Assembly: GCA_023678885.1 (NCBI GenBank)
Contig: CM043005.1
Location: 5,446,314-5,510,313, forward strand
Source: Pogostemon cablin
Taxonomy: Eukaryota; Streptophyta; Magnoliopsida; Lamiales; Lamiaceae
Length of the DNA: 64,000 nt
Direction: 5' to 3'
Positions 46,234 through 58,996 of this stretch are shown piece after piece. The translations under genes were made by a program, and so were the position numbers. The notes under the pieces were generated by a model that was not told the origin of the DNA, ran no database searches, and was given only the letters and a program-made list of their open reading frames with translations. How positions within the stretch are numbered: position 1 is the first letter of the stretch; every line of letters begins with the position of its first letter.

Positions 46234-48574
46234 ATGTCTAGAAGAGGTTCTTCTTCATCCGGTGCCTCACCTTCTTCTTCTAGAGGAAAATCCATACCCA
46301 ACACCTTAAATTGTCTTCCACCACCTCCACGTGGACCACGTCAACTTCCACCAACTCTAGAAGATGTTGAACTTGAAAATATTCCTTCGGATGAAGAAAT
46401 GTCCTCTCATTTGTTCAACTTGAATTTTAGGGATATACTTGGAGATGATTTCCCCTCCGACGACGATAACGATAATACTCAAGGTCAATCACAACAAAGG
46501 GCGAGTGGAAGTCAACCAACGTCGGGTGGTACGGGTACAGAAGATGGAGCCGGAGGCTCTAGCGGAGGTAGAGACGGAGGATCGACTCGAAGTTCCCCAC
46601 AAGTGTCACGTTCCGATATATTTTCCATTCATTTCAAGAAGGAGGCGATTGAGAATTCGAATGAATTCAAAGTTATTTGCAACTATTGTGGCACGAAGTA
46701 TAAATTCAAGCATGGCGGAGGATATGGAACGTTCATCAAGCACATCAACTCGAAGCATCCGGACAAGATTAGCATCTCAACCGGTCAAACACAAATAGGA
46801 TGAGGGTTCACGGCGTCTTCCGGAGGAGAAGGATCATCGGCATCGGGTAACACTCTTTTTAAATTTGATGAATCTAATTATTTGAGATTATACCTTAAAC
46901 TTATGTGCACCAAACATTTGCCATTTAACTTTGCGAATAATATTTTTTTTCAAGATTGGGTTAATCTCACTTTAAATCCTCAAGCCCCACCTTTGTATCA
47001 TAATAAATGTAAACTTGGTGTTGCTATAGTTGTTAAAGAGTATGGTTTGGTTTTAACATAAAATTTGCAACAATTACCTCATAAAGTGTCTATATGTTCG
47101 GATATTTGGAGCAATTTTTGGCAAAAAATGGATTATATGGGTATTACTTGTCATTGGATTGATAGTTCATGGAATATACAAAAAAGATTAATTACTTATA
47201 GATCATTTGATGTTCCTCATACCGCCGTTAATATTGCTCACAAAATTAGTACTATTTTGCAAGAATATGGTTTAGTTACAAAGATTTTTACAATCTCATT
47301 TGATAATGCTAGTGCTAATACGGCTAGTTTAGAAAGTCTTATTGATATTTGCAAACCCTCAATTGGTGGTAGATTTTTTCATGTTAGATGTATTTGTCAT
47401 ATATTGAATTTATGTGTTCAAGATGGTATAAGTGCTTTGAAAGCACACATTCAACCTATTTAAAGTACTTTATGGTATATAATGAGAAACCCTTCCGTGA
47501 CTAAAAGGTGGAAAAGATATTGTCACTCTGTGAATATTCACCCAAAAAAATTTCCTTTAGATGTTTCAACTCGTTGAAATTCGACGTATAAAATGTTGCA
47601 TGACTCTTTTGGTTATAAAGATCATATTTGTACTTTTTACTCACAAGATGCGGGTGGTCAAGTCTTGTTTGCTAATCAATGGACACATGTTATACTTTAT
47701 GTGATGTTTTGCAAATTTTTAATGATGCTACGGAAGAAATATCCGGTGTTTATTATCCAACTTCAAATTTAGTTGTTGATAATTGTGTTAAAATTGCTAT
47801 GGTTTTTAGTGCTAATGAAGCACACCCGTTGTTGTCAAATGCTATTCTTTCCACGAAATCTAAGTGGTTAAAATATTTTTTTCAAATTCCGGACTTGTGT
47901 TTAGTTGCTAAATTGTTAGATCCACGTATTAGAATGGATGGTTTAGAAGAATTATTAACGCTTTACTATGATTCATTGTATGCTAATTGTGATTCTCCTA
48001 CTAGACAACAAGCTCCTAATCCTAAAAACATAGTGGCAACTACTTATAATCTACTAAAGGAACTTTTTAAGGAGTATAAAGAACAAAATAGTATGAATGA
48101 TGATCAATCTAGTGGTGATGATAGTAGTGATAGTTCTGATAATTCTAGAAAATATGATGCTCTTCAAAAATTTTATAGTTTTATGATGCTAGACCTCAAA
48201 AACGTGCACGGGTTATATCTAATCATTTTCAAGAACTTGATTCTTATTTTACTAACACTTTTGAGTTTGATACAAGCGGAACTAGTTTTGATATTTTGAA
48301 GTGGTGGTCAAGGAGAACAAAATGATTCCCTATTTTATCATTGATTGTAAGAGAGATTTTTGCATCTCCCGTCTCTACGGTCGCCGTCGAACAAGAATTT
48401 AGTCTTGGTAATCTCATTTTGGATCCGACACGATCCAATTTAAGTGTGATAAATTTAGAAAATTTGTGTTTGCTTGATGATTGGTTAAAGTCGGAAAGAC
48501 GGATTCAAAATCAAAATGAAGAAGATCGTTCGGATGATGACATTACGGAATATAGAAGCGATGTAGACTGGTAG
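46234..48574 (+). pseudogene. hAT transposase with BED zinc finger, inactivated
   Basis: ATG at 46234 after a poly-A tract. Residues 1-125 are Ser/Pro/Gly-rich and acidic. A BED-type finger follows (CNYCGTKY, then HINSKH, residues ~148-176). The catalytic core is visible downstream: VSICSDIWSNFWQKMDYMGI, then FTISFDNASANTASLE, and FFHVRCICHILNLCVQDG. The C-terminal dimerisation region is at 48341-48574 (SPVSTVAVEQEFSLGN, then NLENLCLLDDWLKS). Stops at 46801-46803, 47059-47061, 47461-47463 and near 47576, plus frameshifts around 47680 and 48200-48340, prevent a functional enzyme. A functional enzyme would cut and paste the element in the nucleus. Confidence 0.9.
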
Positions 48575-49255
48575 AGTTAACAAAAAAGGCCATCACCATT
48601 CACATCCACCGAGCCAAAGAGGTAAGTTGAGGTAAGTTAAGAGAACTACGTGGGCTTTGATTCATTTCGAGGATACGTAGGCAACTTAAATTTAAGTTGA
48701 ACTTGAATTTTCAAGTTTAACCCTAAATTTAAGCTCAAGTCTTTTTTTTTTTCACTCTATTATGTTGTTGTATTTTACCTTATAAAGGTTATATTTTTCA
48801 AATTTTTATATAGTAAAAATAGATTAGTTGACATGGTTGTAAACTTGTAGTGTTCTATATTTGTAAATTGTAATGGTTTAGACTTTAATATTTAAATTAC
48901 AATGTGATCACATTAATTAATATTGTATGATTATGAATTTAATATCAACTTTCAAATTTTTATTTGCATTATTGAATATTGCATACATCATGTTTTCAAT
49001 TTTAATGAAATTACACATACTCAAATTCAATATTTCAATTACACATGTTTTACTTAGTTAGTTATTTAATAAATAAATTGAACTTAAAAAAAACCATAAA
49101 ATTGGCGGTTCCGAACTGGAACCGAAACCGCCGGTTTGAGAACCGACACCTTAAGACCCCCGGTTCGGTTCCGATTCCCTCCCCATTAGAATCGAAACTG
49201 CCGGTTTAGAACCAGAACCGGCAGTTCCGAATCGGGGTACATGTCTAGTCTAAAC

Positions 49256-50021
49256 TTTTCTTCCTTAACATCTATCATAGCTCCAACTGTGGCAAGGAAC
49301 GACTGCCCTAAAATAAGGGGAATGTAATCCTTGTCATCTCTCATCTCAACTATAAGAAAATTCACGGGAAAGACATGCTTATCCACTTTAACAAGTACAT
49401 CCTCTATCACACCCTTCGAAAAAGTCATGAACCTATCCGCCAATTATAAAGCCACTGTTGTGGGAGCGAGCTCCCTAAACTTAGCTTTTTGAATATGGAC
49501 AAAGGCATCAAGTTGACACTTGCCCCCAAATCACACAAGGCTTTATGTGCCAGCCCTTTTCTAATGTCACAAAGAATAGTGAAGCTTCCTGGATCCTTCA
49601 ACTTTGCAGGCAGCTTCCTTTGAAGGATCAAGCTGCAATTTTCTGACAAATTTACCGTCTCCACTTCGTTCAAACTTTTCCTCTTTGATATAATATCCTT
49701 GAGGAATCAGACATAGTATGGCATCTCCATGATTGCTTCAGAGAAAGGAATGTTCAAGCTAACTTTGCTCATGATATCTTGAAATCTCTTGAACTTTTTT
49801 TCCAATCCTTTCTCGGCCAATCTCGAAGGAAATGGAGGAGGTATTTTGGTCTTTGGTCTTCCCCACTCATCACGTTCAACCTCATTCACTTTATCCTTCT
49901 CGGCTCTCAATCTCTTTACTCTTTCCCACTTATTATCAACTATCTGCTCACTATTCTGTTCTTGAGATGGTATTAAGATGTTCTTATCAACAGGTGTAGC
50001 ATTCGGTATCGAAACGAGCAT
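49256..50021 (-). pseudogene. Athila-type gag C-terminus and retropepsin-like protease (family C1)
   Basis: Three minus-strand pieces. 49707-50021 has IPPPFPSRLAEKGLEKKFKR and VSLNIPFSEAIMEMP, typical of the segment before the Athila protease. 49425-49673 has LCDLGASVNLMPLSIFKKL, the active-site loop, with DLG in place of DTG/DSG. 49256-49443 has IPLILGQSFLATVGAMIDV, the second protease motif. Stops and shifts separate the pieces and the hAT cuts the end. Confidence 0.8.
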
Positions 50022-50730
50022 TAAAAAAAGCTACTCAACCTCTATTCGACCTAAGTGTTCTGGTCGAACAGTCTGTTTCTGGTCGAACAAAGTCTCTGAT
50101 CGCGAGCTCTCATTCTCCTGTGGTTATTCGACCAAAATTCGACCAAGATGGTATAGTCGAACAGATGGTGATTGGTCGAACGAAAGCTTAGGTCACGAGT
50201 TCGAACTTGTCTGTTGTCGTTCGACCAGCATTCGACCAAGATGGTCTTGTCGAATAAATGTCTTGTGGTCGAACTTAGTAGCATTATAAAATAGTAATAA
50301 AATATATACAGAGAGAGAATTTTGAGAAAATTTCAAAAAAGTTGTGTAATCTCAAGAGTTTATGAGTAGTAAAAGTTATGTCTTAATGTTCCATCCCTAA
50401 AAGATATTAAATTAATGGTAATATTATTATTGTAAACAATTTTTTTAAAATTTTTAATTAAGTTAAGAATGTACTAATAAGGAGAGGATGTGTGCGTAGG
50501 AATAGAGTAGGAAGATAAAAAGATTAAAACGAGATAGAAAATAGAGCATTGAAATTCTATTTCTCCGAAGGCTGTTTGACCTCTGTTCGACAAGAATACT
50601 CTGGTCGAACAGATGGTGTTGGTCGAATAGTTCTCATGTTTTCATCATTTTCGCTCACCAACTTCATCGGACCTTCGTACTGCATCCCGGACCTCAATAT
50701 GATGGCATTATTCTCCCACGTTTGTGTCAA
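50022..50730 (-). other. GTCGAAC/GTTCGAC word cluster inside family C1
   Basis: At 50040-50280 and 50570-50632 the words TTCGACCAAGATGGT and GGTCGAACAGATGGT recur about fifteen times in both orientations. The AT-rich part between (50281-50560) has none and looks inserted. The same words occur in the family-C LTRs. Confidence 0.6.
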
Positions 50731-51726
50731 TTAATTCACATTCGTGACCATCTGCCCCATAAATGAAGTAAGGTCCTTCAACTTCTTAGATAAATCTGCA
50801 TGATCAACATTCATGGTATCCTCAAGATGATCAATCCTTGCATCATTCTCAGCCATGTATCGATTGAAGGTATCTTCAACACTCTTCACTTCGTGCTGCT
50901 GCATAATAGGCACCCTTTGTGTCAACTTTATAATCTGCTTTTGTTGGGATTCTAGTAGCTTGTGATATTAGCTAGACTAGAGACGATCTCATCATCCTTA
51001 TTCGACTTCTTCACCACTTGATGTTCAACCTGCGCTACCTTGCAAAGTACATATGATCCTGTATCTCTCTCTACAGGCTAGTCACGTGAATTCATAGAGA
51101 TGTCTTCGAATAACTTTTCTGCTTCAAGTGCTGTCTTTGATAACAACGCTCCACTTGATGATGCATCAATAAGAACACGCGACTCACAATTTAATCCATA
51201 GTAGAAGATACTTATGTACTGAGTTTTAGACATCCCATGTTGTAGGCACCTCCTGAGCATTTCTTTAAACCTGTCTCATGCCTCATAAAAATTTTCACCT
51301 TGATTCATAACAAATTGGGTGATCTCTTGCCTCATTCTTAAGATCCTTGAGGGTGACATGTATCTCTCCAAGAACTTCTGCTACAGTTAGTCCCATGTAG
51401 TGCAATTCGTGGCATCAAGAGTTTCATACCAAGCTTCTGCCTTATCAATCAAAGAGAACTTGAATAGGGCGGTCTGCCTAGCATTATGATTAGCTCCAGC
51501 ACCTTTCTGAGTGTTTGCATAACCAAGAAATCTTCGCAGATGTTGATTAGATCTTCTAAACAACCTCCAGAAAAGGGATTCTTTTCCACCATGTTAATAA
51601 GAGCGGGATGTATCTCAAAATCATCATCTTCCCCCTTGCTCCTATCAATCCCATGTTACCAATTCCATTGTTCGTGAAAATTTCACGTATGGCAACATTA
51701 TCCGGATTCTTCCTTGCTCCGGCCAT
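50731..51726 (-). pseudogene. Athila-type gag, decayed (family C1)
   Basis: Starts at the ATG at 51726 (MAGARKNPDN) about 150 bp from the PBS. Later pieces, in several frames, include KAEAWYETLDA, FLERYMSPSRILRMR and ISIFYYGLNCESRVLIDASS (51078-51260), which match the plant gag domain. An acidic helical part follows (DTFNRYMAENDARIDHLEDT, 50731-50925). Multiple frameshifts and stops. Confidence 0.75.
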
Positions 51727-51885
51727 GTTAAGCTCAATGTGTTATTCATTCTTTCCTTCCTCTCATTTTCCTAGTGCACAAGTACCTCAGAAAAATTTAA
51801 GATTAGATATAAATAAATAATCACAAATAGAAGTCTTAATCAAACTAGAAATAAAAACTAATAATAACAGCTATCCCCGACAACT

Positions 51886-53849
51886 TGATAGATGTTCCCA
51901 AGTATTAAGGATATCAGTTGCAGTTTAAGCAAACGACCAAGTTAAATATCGAACCCAAAGGATGGCGTATTATCAATTTAATTATTTACTAATTAATTAA
52001 GATAAGGCAATTAAGGTTGATGGATTTAATTAACAACTACTAAATAATTAAATTAAATTAAATAAAAAGTAAAATAAATAACACTAGATGAATTACGAAA
52101 GTGGATCAAGTAGGAGAATAGGTAGCTCTAAGATAATCCAATTTTAAACATTAATCTTCTTTTCGTGTATCAATGTCCAACTCTGCCTTATGGAATATGG
52201 ACGCATCACTAAACCATGCAAATCTACTATATAGATATAAGTAAATATGTGTGTAACACGTGTGAATAACCTTGGAGCAAGATATATAATTTCACCCTCC
52301 TTTCTAGGTACTATTAGTATCAATTATTATCCTCTAGGATTGGTACTCTAACCCGATATGATCTCCCTTTATAGGTACTATAAAATTACTCTCTTTATCC
52401 TACTTATTAACCCGAATTCAATTCAATTAACAAGTATTCATATATGATAGTTCTAATGAAGCTTTGGAGTCCCCTCACTTAGAATCATAACATGGAATCC
52501 TGCTCAGCAGTGAACGTACTCAATCAATAACCGAGATATGTATATAGACTCTACATAACAGTTAATGATGCACAAAACAACTCGGAGTATGAATTAAAGA
52601 CGCATAGTCTTATATAAAATAAATCCACGAGTAGTGTTGTACGGAGTATACACACAAAAGTTCAATTAATTTATATAAACCTTCAAAACCCTAGATCTAC
52701 CAAAAAGATTCTAGCTCATGATGTTGCGAAGAACAATCATGGGGGTTGGATAGATCTTAACCATATGTGTGAAAAATTAGAAAATAAAAGAAAAGAATTA
52801 GGAAAATCCTTGGTGTAGCGATCTCCTTCCTTCTTTCTTCTGTCTCTTCAAATCCTCTTTATTCTTCTCTAGATTCAGCAGATGAGTCTTCAAAGTGATG
52901 GATGTATGGATGGACGAAAGGATGTGGATCATGGTTGGGGGTGATCCCCCTTGTGGGGTATAGGATGATTGTGTTGTCTGTCTCCATTCCAATATGACTA
53001 ATCTCCCCAATATGATGTGCTCTACATCCCTTTTTATACTTGTAAAGTGCTCCTCACGGACCTTGGATGAGCTTTTTCTTGAGACATACGCCAAATTTGA
53101 TAAAAGAAATCCAAAACTACCAAAAATAGCATCAACGACATTCCGTTCGACCAAGCCTTCAGAAGTCGAACAAGGCCTTCAAGTCGAACGAAAGTCGAAC
53201 AAGCTCTCTGTATGATTTTGCATATTTTGTTTGACTTTCCTCCTCCGTTTGACTAAGATGATTCTGGTTGAATGGACTCTCACTAGTCGAACAAGCTTGC
53301 GCCGTCTCACCATTTCGTGCATAACTTCCACATTCGACCTCCGATTTGAGTAATTCTTGTGCTCACGCGATCCTATCTTCCTTGGCTTTATGTTTGTGTA
53401 AAGAGCTCACAAAAAATCTAATATTTGAATATGTAAAAAGTTATGAAAAGTGGAACAACCGTTCTTATTCGGCACAGCTTGCGTGACGTCACCACTTTGA
53501 TTATAACTTTCTCGTCTGGAATCCGATTGGGGGTGTTCTTTAAGCCAAAACGACCCTCTCTTCTGTAGATTTCCAACCATGTATCACACTAATAGTTTTG
53601 ATCTCCACAGAAACACAGAAAAATTACAAAAGTTTGACGTGCGTGTTTCAGCATTCATGCACAAGTCGCACATTTTCTCAAATTTTGCACTTTTGATCAT
53701 TTTTTCACCTAAAACACAATAAAACACCTCAAGTGCACCTTTTTCTCAAATATAATGAATATAAGACCCTTGTGCTAATATATAACAACAATTCTCATTA
53801 ATAAGGTGTTAAATTGGACAACCAAACACACTTATTTTCAATCTCATCA
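51886..53849 (-). repeat. family C1 5' LTR
   Basis: 1964 bp and homologous to 40681-42655. Its left end is altered (TGATAGATGTTCCC in place of ~30 bp). The neighbouring PBS keeps only TCCCCGACAAC (51874-51884). Confidence 0.88.
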
Positions 53850-53854
53850 CCGTC

Positions 53855-54224
53855 AAAGGGAAACTGAAGCTGGCCAAGGAAAGGTTGTTTTCTCCTGAAG
53901 CAGAGTTGAGAGCCGCCGAGGAGGCACGGAAGGATTCAGAAGAGAGAGGTGATCTACTTGCTCAAGAATTGGTTGAGGCTAGGAGACAGCTTGCTGAGCG
54001 CCAGCGAGAGCTAGAAGTGAGGGAGGCCGAAGTGACTGCTCTCAACAACAGGTATCAGGCTGACTTCTTGGCCTTGATAAACTTTGAGAGGAAGGTGGCC
54101 GATATTGTCGGGTTTGCCAAGGCCTTAGCGCACTTGGCATGATTGACGAACGAAAGTGGGGCTACCGATCTCCTGGAGAATTTTCGCCGGATGCTACATA
54201 CTAGGATAGCTACCTCAGGGCTAC
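53855..54224 (+). pseudogene. transposon-type protein, coiled-coil continuation
   Basis: Resumes the host ORF after the family-C1 insert: KGKLKLAKERLFSPEAELR, a long Glu/Arg/Ala heptad helix (LVEARRQLAERQRELEVREA), then NFERKVADIVGFAKALAHLA and a stop at 54140. The open frame is 53885-54142. The text after the stop still reads as diverged coding sequence until the next LTR at 54225. Confidence 0.65.
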
Positions 54225-56913
54225 TGATGCACGTTTTCTTTACACGCAAAATTAATCCCCAAGAATTAAGGATATCAATTGCAGCTTAAGCAAGCGACCA
54301 AGTGAATATCGAACCCAAAGGACGACGTATTATCAATTTAATATTATCTAAATTAATCAGGACAAGATGTGGCAATAACAGTTGAGTATTGGATTATTAA
54401 CTACTAAACAATTAATTAAAATAACAAATAGGATAAAATATCACTCGAAGAATAAAAAGGTAGATCAAGTAGGAGAATTGGTAGCCCTAGGGTAATCCAG
54501 TTTCACGTATTAATTTCCCTTCCATGCATATCTACTAGACACAAGTAAACATGCGTGTAACACGTGTGAATAACCTCAGAGTAAGAGATATAATTCCACC
54601 CCCCTTTCTAGGTACTATCAGTATCAATTATTTTCCTGGTCAATTGGTACTCTAACCTTATATGATCTCCCTTTATAGGTACTATGAAATTATCCTCTTT
54701 ATCCTACTTAATAATCCGAATTCAATTCAATTAATAAGTATTCATATATGATAGTTCTAATGAAGTTTCGGAGTCCCCTCACTTAGAATCATAATATGAA
54801 ATCCTATTCAGCGGTGAACGCACTCAATCTACAACCAAGATATATATTCAAACTCTATATACCAATTGAAGATGCACAAAATGACCGTGAATATGGATTA
54901 AGAAAGCACAATCATATATAAAATAAATCCACAAGTAGTGTTGTACGGAGTTTACACACGTAAGTTCAATTAACTGGTAAAAATCTTCACAGCCCTAGTT
55001 CTACCAAAAAGGCTCTAGCCCATGATGTTACGAAGAACAATCATGGGTGTTGGATAGATCTTATCCGGATGTCCAAAAAATACAAGATAAATTAGGAAAT
55101 GAATAAAACCCTAGATGTGGGCGTCGTCGCGTCCTTCTCCTTCTTGAATTCTCCTCTTGGTTCTCCTCTTGATTCCATGATCGAATCTTCAAAGTGATGG
55201 ATGGATGGAGAAAAGAATGTGGATGGGTGTGATCCCCCCTTGTGGGGTGGTGTATTGTTGTGGCCTCTCTCCAATTCAATATATTCTAATCTCCCCCCAA
55301 TTTATGAATAATAATGTGAAATATATATATGTGTGAGAAGGGAATTAAATAAGGAAAGAAATATATATGGGTGAATCATGGAGGATTATGTGATAAGGAG
55401 ATAAATTAGTTAATTTTTGGAAATTTTCGAAAATTCTCGAAAATTCTCGCTGGCAGCTGCACGACTTCACGATTTTAAGCATAACTTCCTCGTCCCATCT
55501 CTGATTTTAATGATTTTTGTGCTCACATGATCCTCTTTTCCTTGTCTTTCTATAAATATAAAGATCTTACCAAAAATACTACATTTGTAGATGTAACAAG
55601 TCATGGAAAGTGGAACAGTCGTGCTGAGTAGAAACAACTTGCGCGACGTCACCATTTTGATCATAACTTTCTCCTTTGGAATCAGATTGGGGTGTTCTTT
55701 ATGCCAAAGCGTCCCTCTCTTCTGTAGTTTTCCATCCATATATCACACTTTTAGTTTAGAGCTCCACACAAATACAGAATAATTACACAAGTTGGACGTG
55801 CGTTTCAGAGCATCCTTGCACAAATTGTACCTTTTCTCCAACTTGGCACTTTTGATCCCTTTTTCCAGCTAAAATATAATAAAACACCTCAAGTACACAT
55901 TCTTCTCACATATATCGAATATAAGACACTTGTGGTAATATATAACAACAATAATCATAAAAAAGGTGTTAGATTGAACACTAAAATACGCTTATTTTAA
56001 CTCTTAACAAACCCCCAAACTTACTCGTTGCTCTTCCCGAGGCAACAAAATAAAAATAAAGAGAGAGAGAGAGTAAGAAAATTAGCGGGAAAACAAGGAC
56101 TATGACTCATACCATATTCAAAATACAATTGTCCTTAATTTAGGTCATACAACTTTCATTACATGTAATAATCAATTCATAGCATACAAGTTAAGACAAT
56201 CACCATCAATTCAAATGCTCCATTTACATGTCCTCACGGGAAATATATATCACTCGCACTCAAGTGTAAAAGTGTACACTTATGGGTTATAATGTTTACA
56301 TTCAGATTCAATTCAAGTGCATGCGTAACCATAAGCTTGCCAAATGTCTCAAACTCTCCACCACTAAAAGTATGATTCGACAATAGGATCAAAAAGGACT
56401 TTTGTTTGGACGTAATGTTGGCTCTTTGGTTAAGGTAGGAAACATATGGATTAAGTGACTCAATTAGTAGCGAATTAAAACCGGAGATCTTTTATACTGC
56501 AGATTTTTACACTTCAAGGCTATTTAAGCTTCATGCTCTTCTAATTTTCTTTTCTCTCATTTCCTTCAAGCTCAACATACTTTTTCTTTCCTTCTTTTTT
56601 TTTTCTAGAGGTACCAGTTTCGGGCACTGCCTCTAACATCTTGGGGTACTAGTTTCGGGCACTACCCCTAAGCAACTTATTTTTAAGCTCATAATCACTT
56701 GTACAACTCTAAATATTTTATTCCTTCCAAACTCTATGAAAATCAATTCACATACTTTGACAACATTTAATTCTCTACTAAATATAGGAATTTCAGGCTC
56801 AAATAGGATATCAAAGTGGCTATCTTCGTAGGTTGCCAAAGAAATAAGGCTTTCAGGCTCAAAAGGGCTAACTACGGATATATAATTATTTGGTAAGGAA
56901 TTATTTGGCTAAG
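54225..56913 (-). mobile_element. second family C element, 3' LTR and 3' internal stub
   Basis: LTR 54225-56009 (TGATGCACG to CTTAACA, 1785 bp), then the PPT (56010-56023, reverse strand), pre-PPT hairpin (56027-56046), two covarying hairpins (56606-56668) and the B/C-shared segment up to 56913. There the family-A array begins. The rest of the element and its second LTR are not in the window. Its interior is more intact near the PPT than in copy C1. Confidence 0.8.
56606..56668 (-). other. tandem hairpin pair, family C2 copy
   Basis: Stems TAGAGGTA/TGCCTCTA (56606-56635, one non-Watson-Crick pair) and GGGGTA/TACCCC (56643-56668), with the same conserved loop. Confidence 0.75.
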
Positions 56914-58996
56914 TGTTGAGAGTGAAATTTCATGTGATTTAGGTCTCACATTACACCATTTTTGATAGAATGTGGCCATGATTTTGTGTAGAATTGAGTG
57001 GTTTTCATATCATGCATAATTAAGATGCTACTAAGGTGTTTTGTTGAGTTTTGAAGAGTAAAACAGGATCAAAAGTTAAAAGTTGGAATGAAGAGTGAAA
57101 GTGTGAAGGAATGGTGAAAAACATACGTCCACTTGAATAATTTTTCTGTGTTCGTGTAGAAGTCTAAATTCATCATGTGATATATGGTTAGAAAGCCACG
57201 GAAGAGAGGATCGTTTTGGCATAAAAATCACTCAAATTGGAGTCCGTATGAAGAAGTTATGCTCGAAACGATGAGACTGCGCAGCTGCCAACGAGAATTT
57301 CCGAAAATTTCCGAAAATTAGCCAATTTTAGCTATTTCTTGAAGCACAATTCTTTCCTTATCTCATTCCCTTTCTTGGAGCACAATTCTTTCCTTATCTC
57401 ATTCCCTTCTCACACCTATATATATCTCACATCATTATTCATAAGAGACACCACCCTCCACAAGGGGATTACCCCCTACCATCCATCATCTACCATCATC
57501 CATATCCATCCCATCATCCATCCACATCAAAGGAGGATTCAAGGGCTATTCAAGAGGAAGATCAGTCAATCGGAGAGACGGAGAAGGAATCTGAGACAAC
57601 TCCAACACTAGGGTTTTTCTATTCCTTTCTTTAATTTTCTTTTGTCTTGATTTGTGGTATAAATTGCATAGCCATGACTGTTGCTTGTAACCTCATAGGC
57701 TAATTTCTTATACAGTTTTAAGGTTTGATGGATTGATTTGATTGATTTGGGGATTTAGACCAAAGATTGGGATTTTATGTAGTTGAGCTTTTGATTTTAC
57801 TTATTTTACTAAGACATGTTAATCTGCTTCGTAACGTCTTCATAATATATTCATGACATCCGCTATAATGCTTGGATTATTGTGTTAGCTTGTGTGCGTT
57901 CATGATTGGTATTGTCTATCTGTTAGGGATTAGAGTAGCTCCGCTATAAGCACTTTAATTTCATGAACTGGTTAATCAAATACTTGATTAGTTTAGTGGA
58001 ACAATGCAATTAGACAATCAAGTAGGAAGTGAATAGAACCTTGTAGTAATTCCAGAAAATATCTTGTTAGTCGGGCTTACCATCCGGAGGTATTGTTGCT
58101 TGCTTTGATTAGTATCTAGGAATAAGGCTTGGTAATATTCACGCACCTTAGGATTTAAACTAGATTATACTGTTAGCTTTGAATCGGATCATATCCGGTG
58201 GAAAAATAGGATTATGCGGTGTATTTTTATTGAAACTGCATGAATGAACAATCGTAAGTTTAATAACCCAAATTAATTGGTCTCTACCTGATACCTTAGA
58301 ACTATTAATTACTAATTACATAAAGGGGTAGTGCCCGAAACTGGTACCCCATGAAAAGGGTAGTGCCTGAAACTGGTACCCTTATTTGAAAAAGAAAAAA
58401 AAAGAAAAGAAAAGAGGGAAGAAGAAAAAAATTTCAAGTAAGGATGTGGTGTTCAAAAGTGTAGGAGGAATCAAATTGCAAGAAGCATTGAAGAGCGTTG
58501 AAGAAGAAAGAAGAAAGTAAAGCTGTTTGTTGAAAAGCTGTAAGTCTTCTTTGATTCTCTACTAGTGATTGAGTCACGATATCCATATATTTCTTACCTT
58601 TACCAAAGAGCCAACATTACAACCTAATGCAAGACCTTTGTGATCCTATTGTTGAAATTATTCATTTAGTCGAGAGTTGAGATGATTGCCAAGCTTATGG
58701 TTACGCGTGTGTTTGAATTGATTATGAGTGTAAACACCATACCCTAAAGTGTATATCTCGCACTTGAGTGTTGAGCGTAAATACTACCCGTGAGAATGAG
58801 TGGATGAGCATTCCGAATAAGTGAAGTAGTTGATTTGAATTGTATGTTCTTAGATGGATGGTTATCTTAGTATTTGAAGTATGATTTTTGAATTGTTAAA
58901 TTTTCTTGGATGTGAAGCCGTGAAATTTTCTCTCAATTACTCTATTGGTTTTCTATGATGTTGCCTCGGGACGAGCAACAGGTAAGTTTGGGGGTT
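56914..58996 (+). mobile_element. family A tandem unit 1 (deleted LTR plus deleted internal)
   Basis: 2083 bp: LTR from TGTTGAG to about 58310, where it jumps directly into the internal region at the hairpin pair (58325-58383). The LTR end, PBS, ORF and most of the interior are gone. It ends with the PPT at 58996. Confidence 0.9.

Larger units (their letters stand above)
45340..49247 (+). mobile_element. hAT DNA transposon, full length but inactive
   Basis: Ends TAGACACACACC and, reversed, TAGACATGTACC. The 8-bp duplication matches at 7 of 8 positions (GTCTAAGC 45332-45339, GTCTAAAC 49248-49255). Subterminal zones (about 45355-45680 and 49105-49235) are filled with AACCGGCGGTTC-like words in both orientations, likely transposase-binding sites. 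It is inserted in the protease gene of family C1. The transposase is a pseudogene. Confidence 0.9.
40681..53849 (-). mobile_element. Family C Athila-like LTR retrotransposon, decayed, carrying two inserts
   Basis: 3' LTR 40681-42655, PPT 42656-42669, degraded gag and protease (49256-51726), degraded PBS (51874-51884) and 5' LTR 51886-53849, with a perfect 5-bp duplication. After removing the hAT (3.9 kb) and the palindromic insert (0.5 kb), the interior is only about 4.8 kb and has no reverse transcriptase, RNase H or integrase. The LTRs have several percent divergence plus indels, so it is older than families A and B. Gag and protease motifs and the tRNA-Asp-type PBS point to the Athila branch of Ty3/gypsy. 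Confidence 0.88.
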
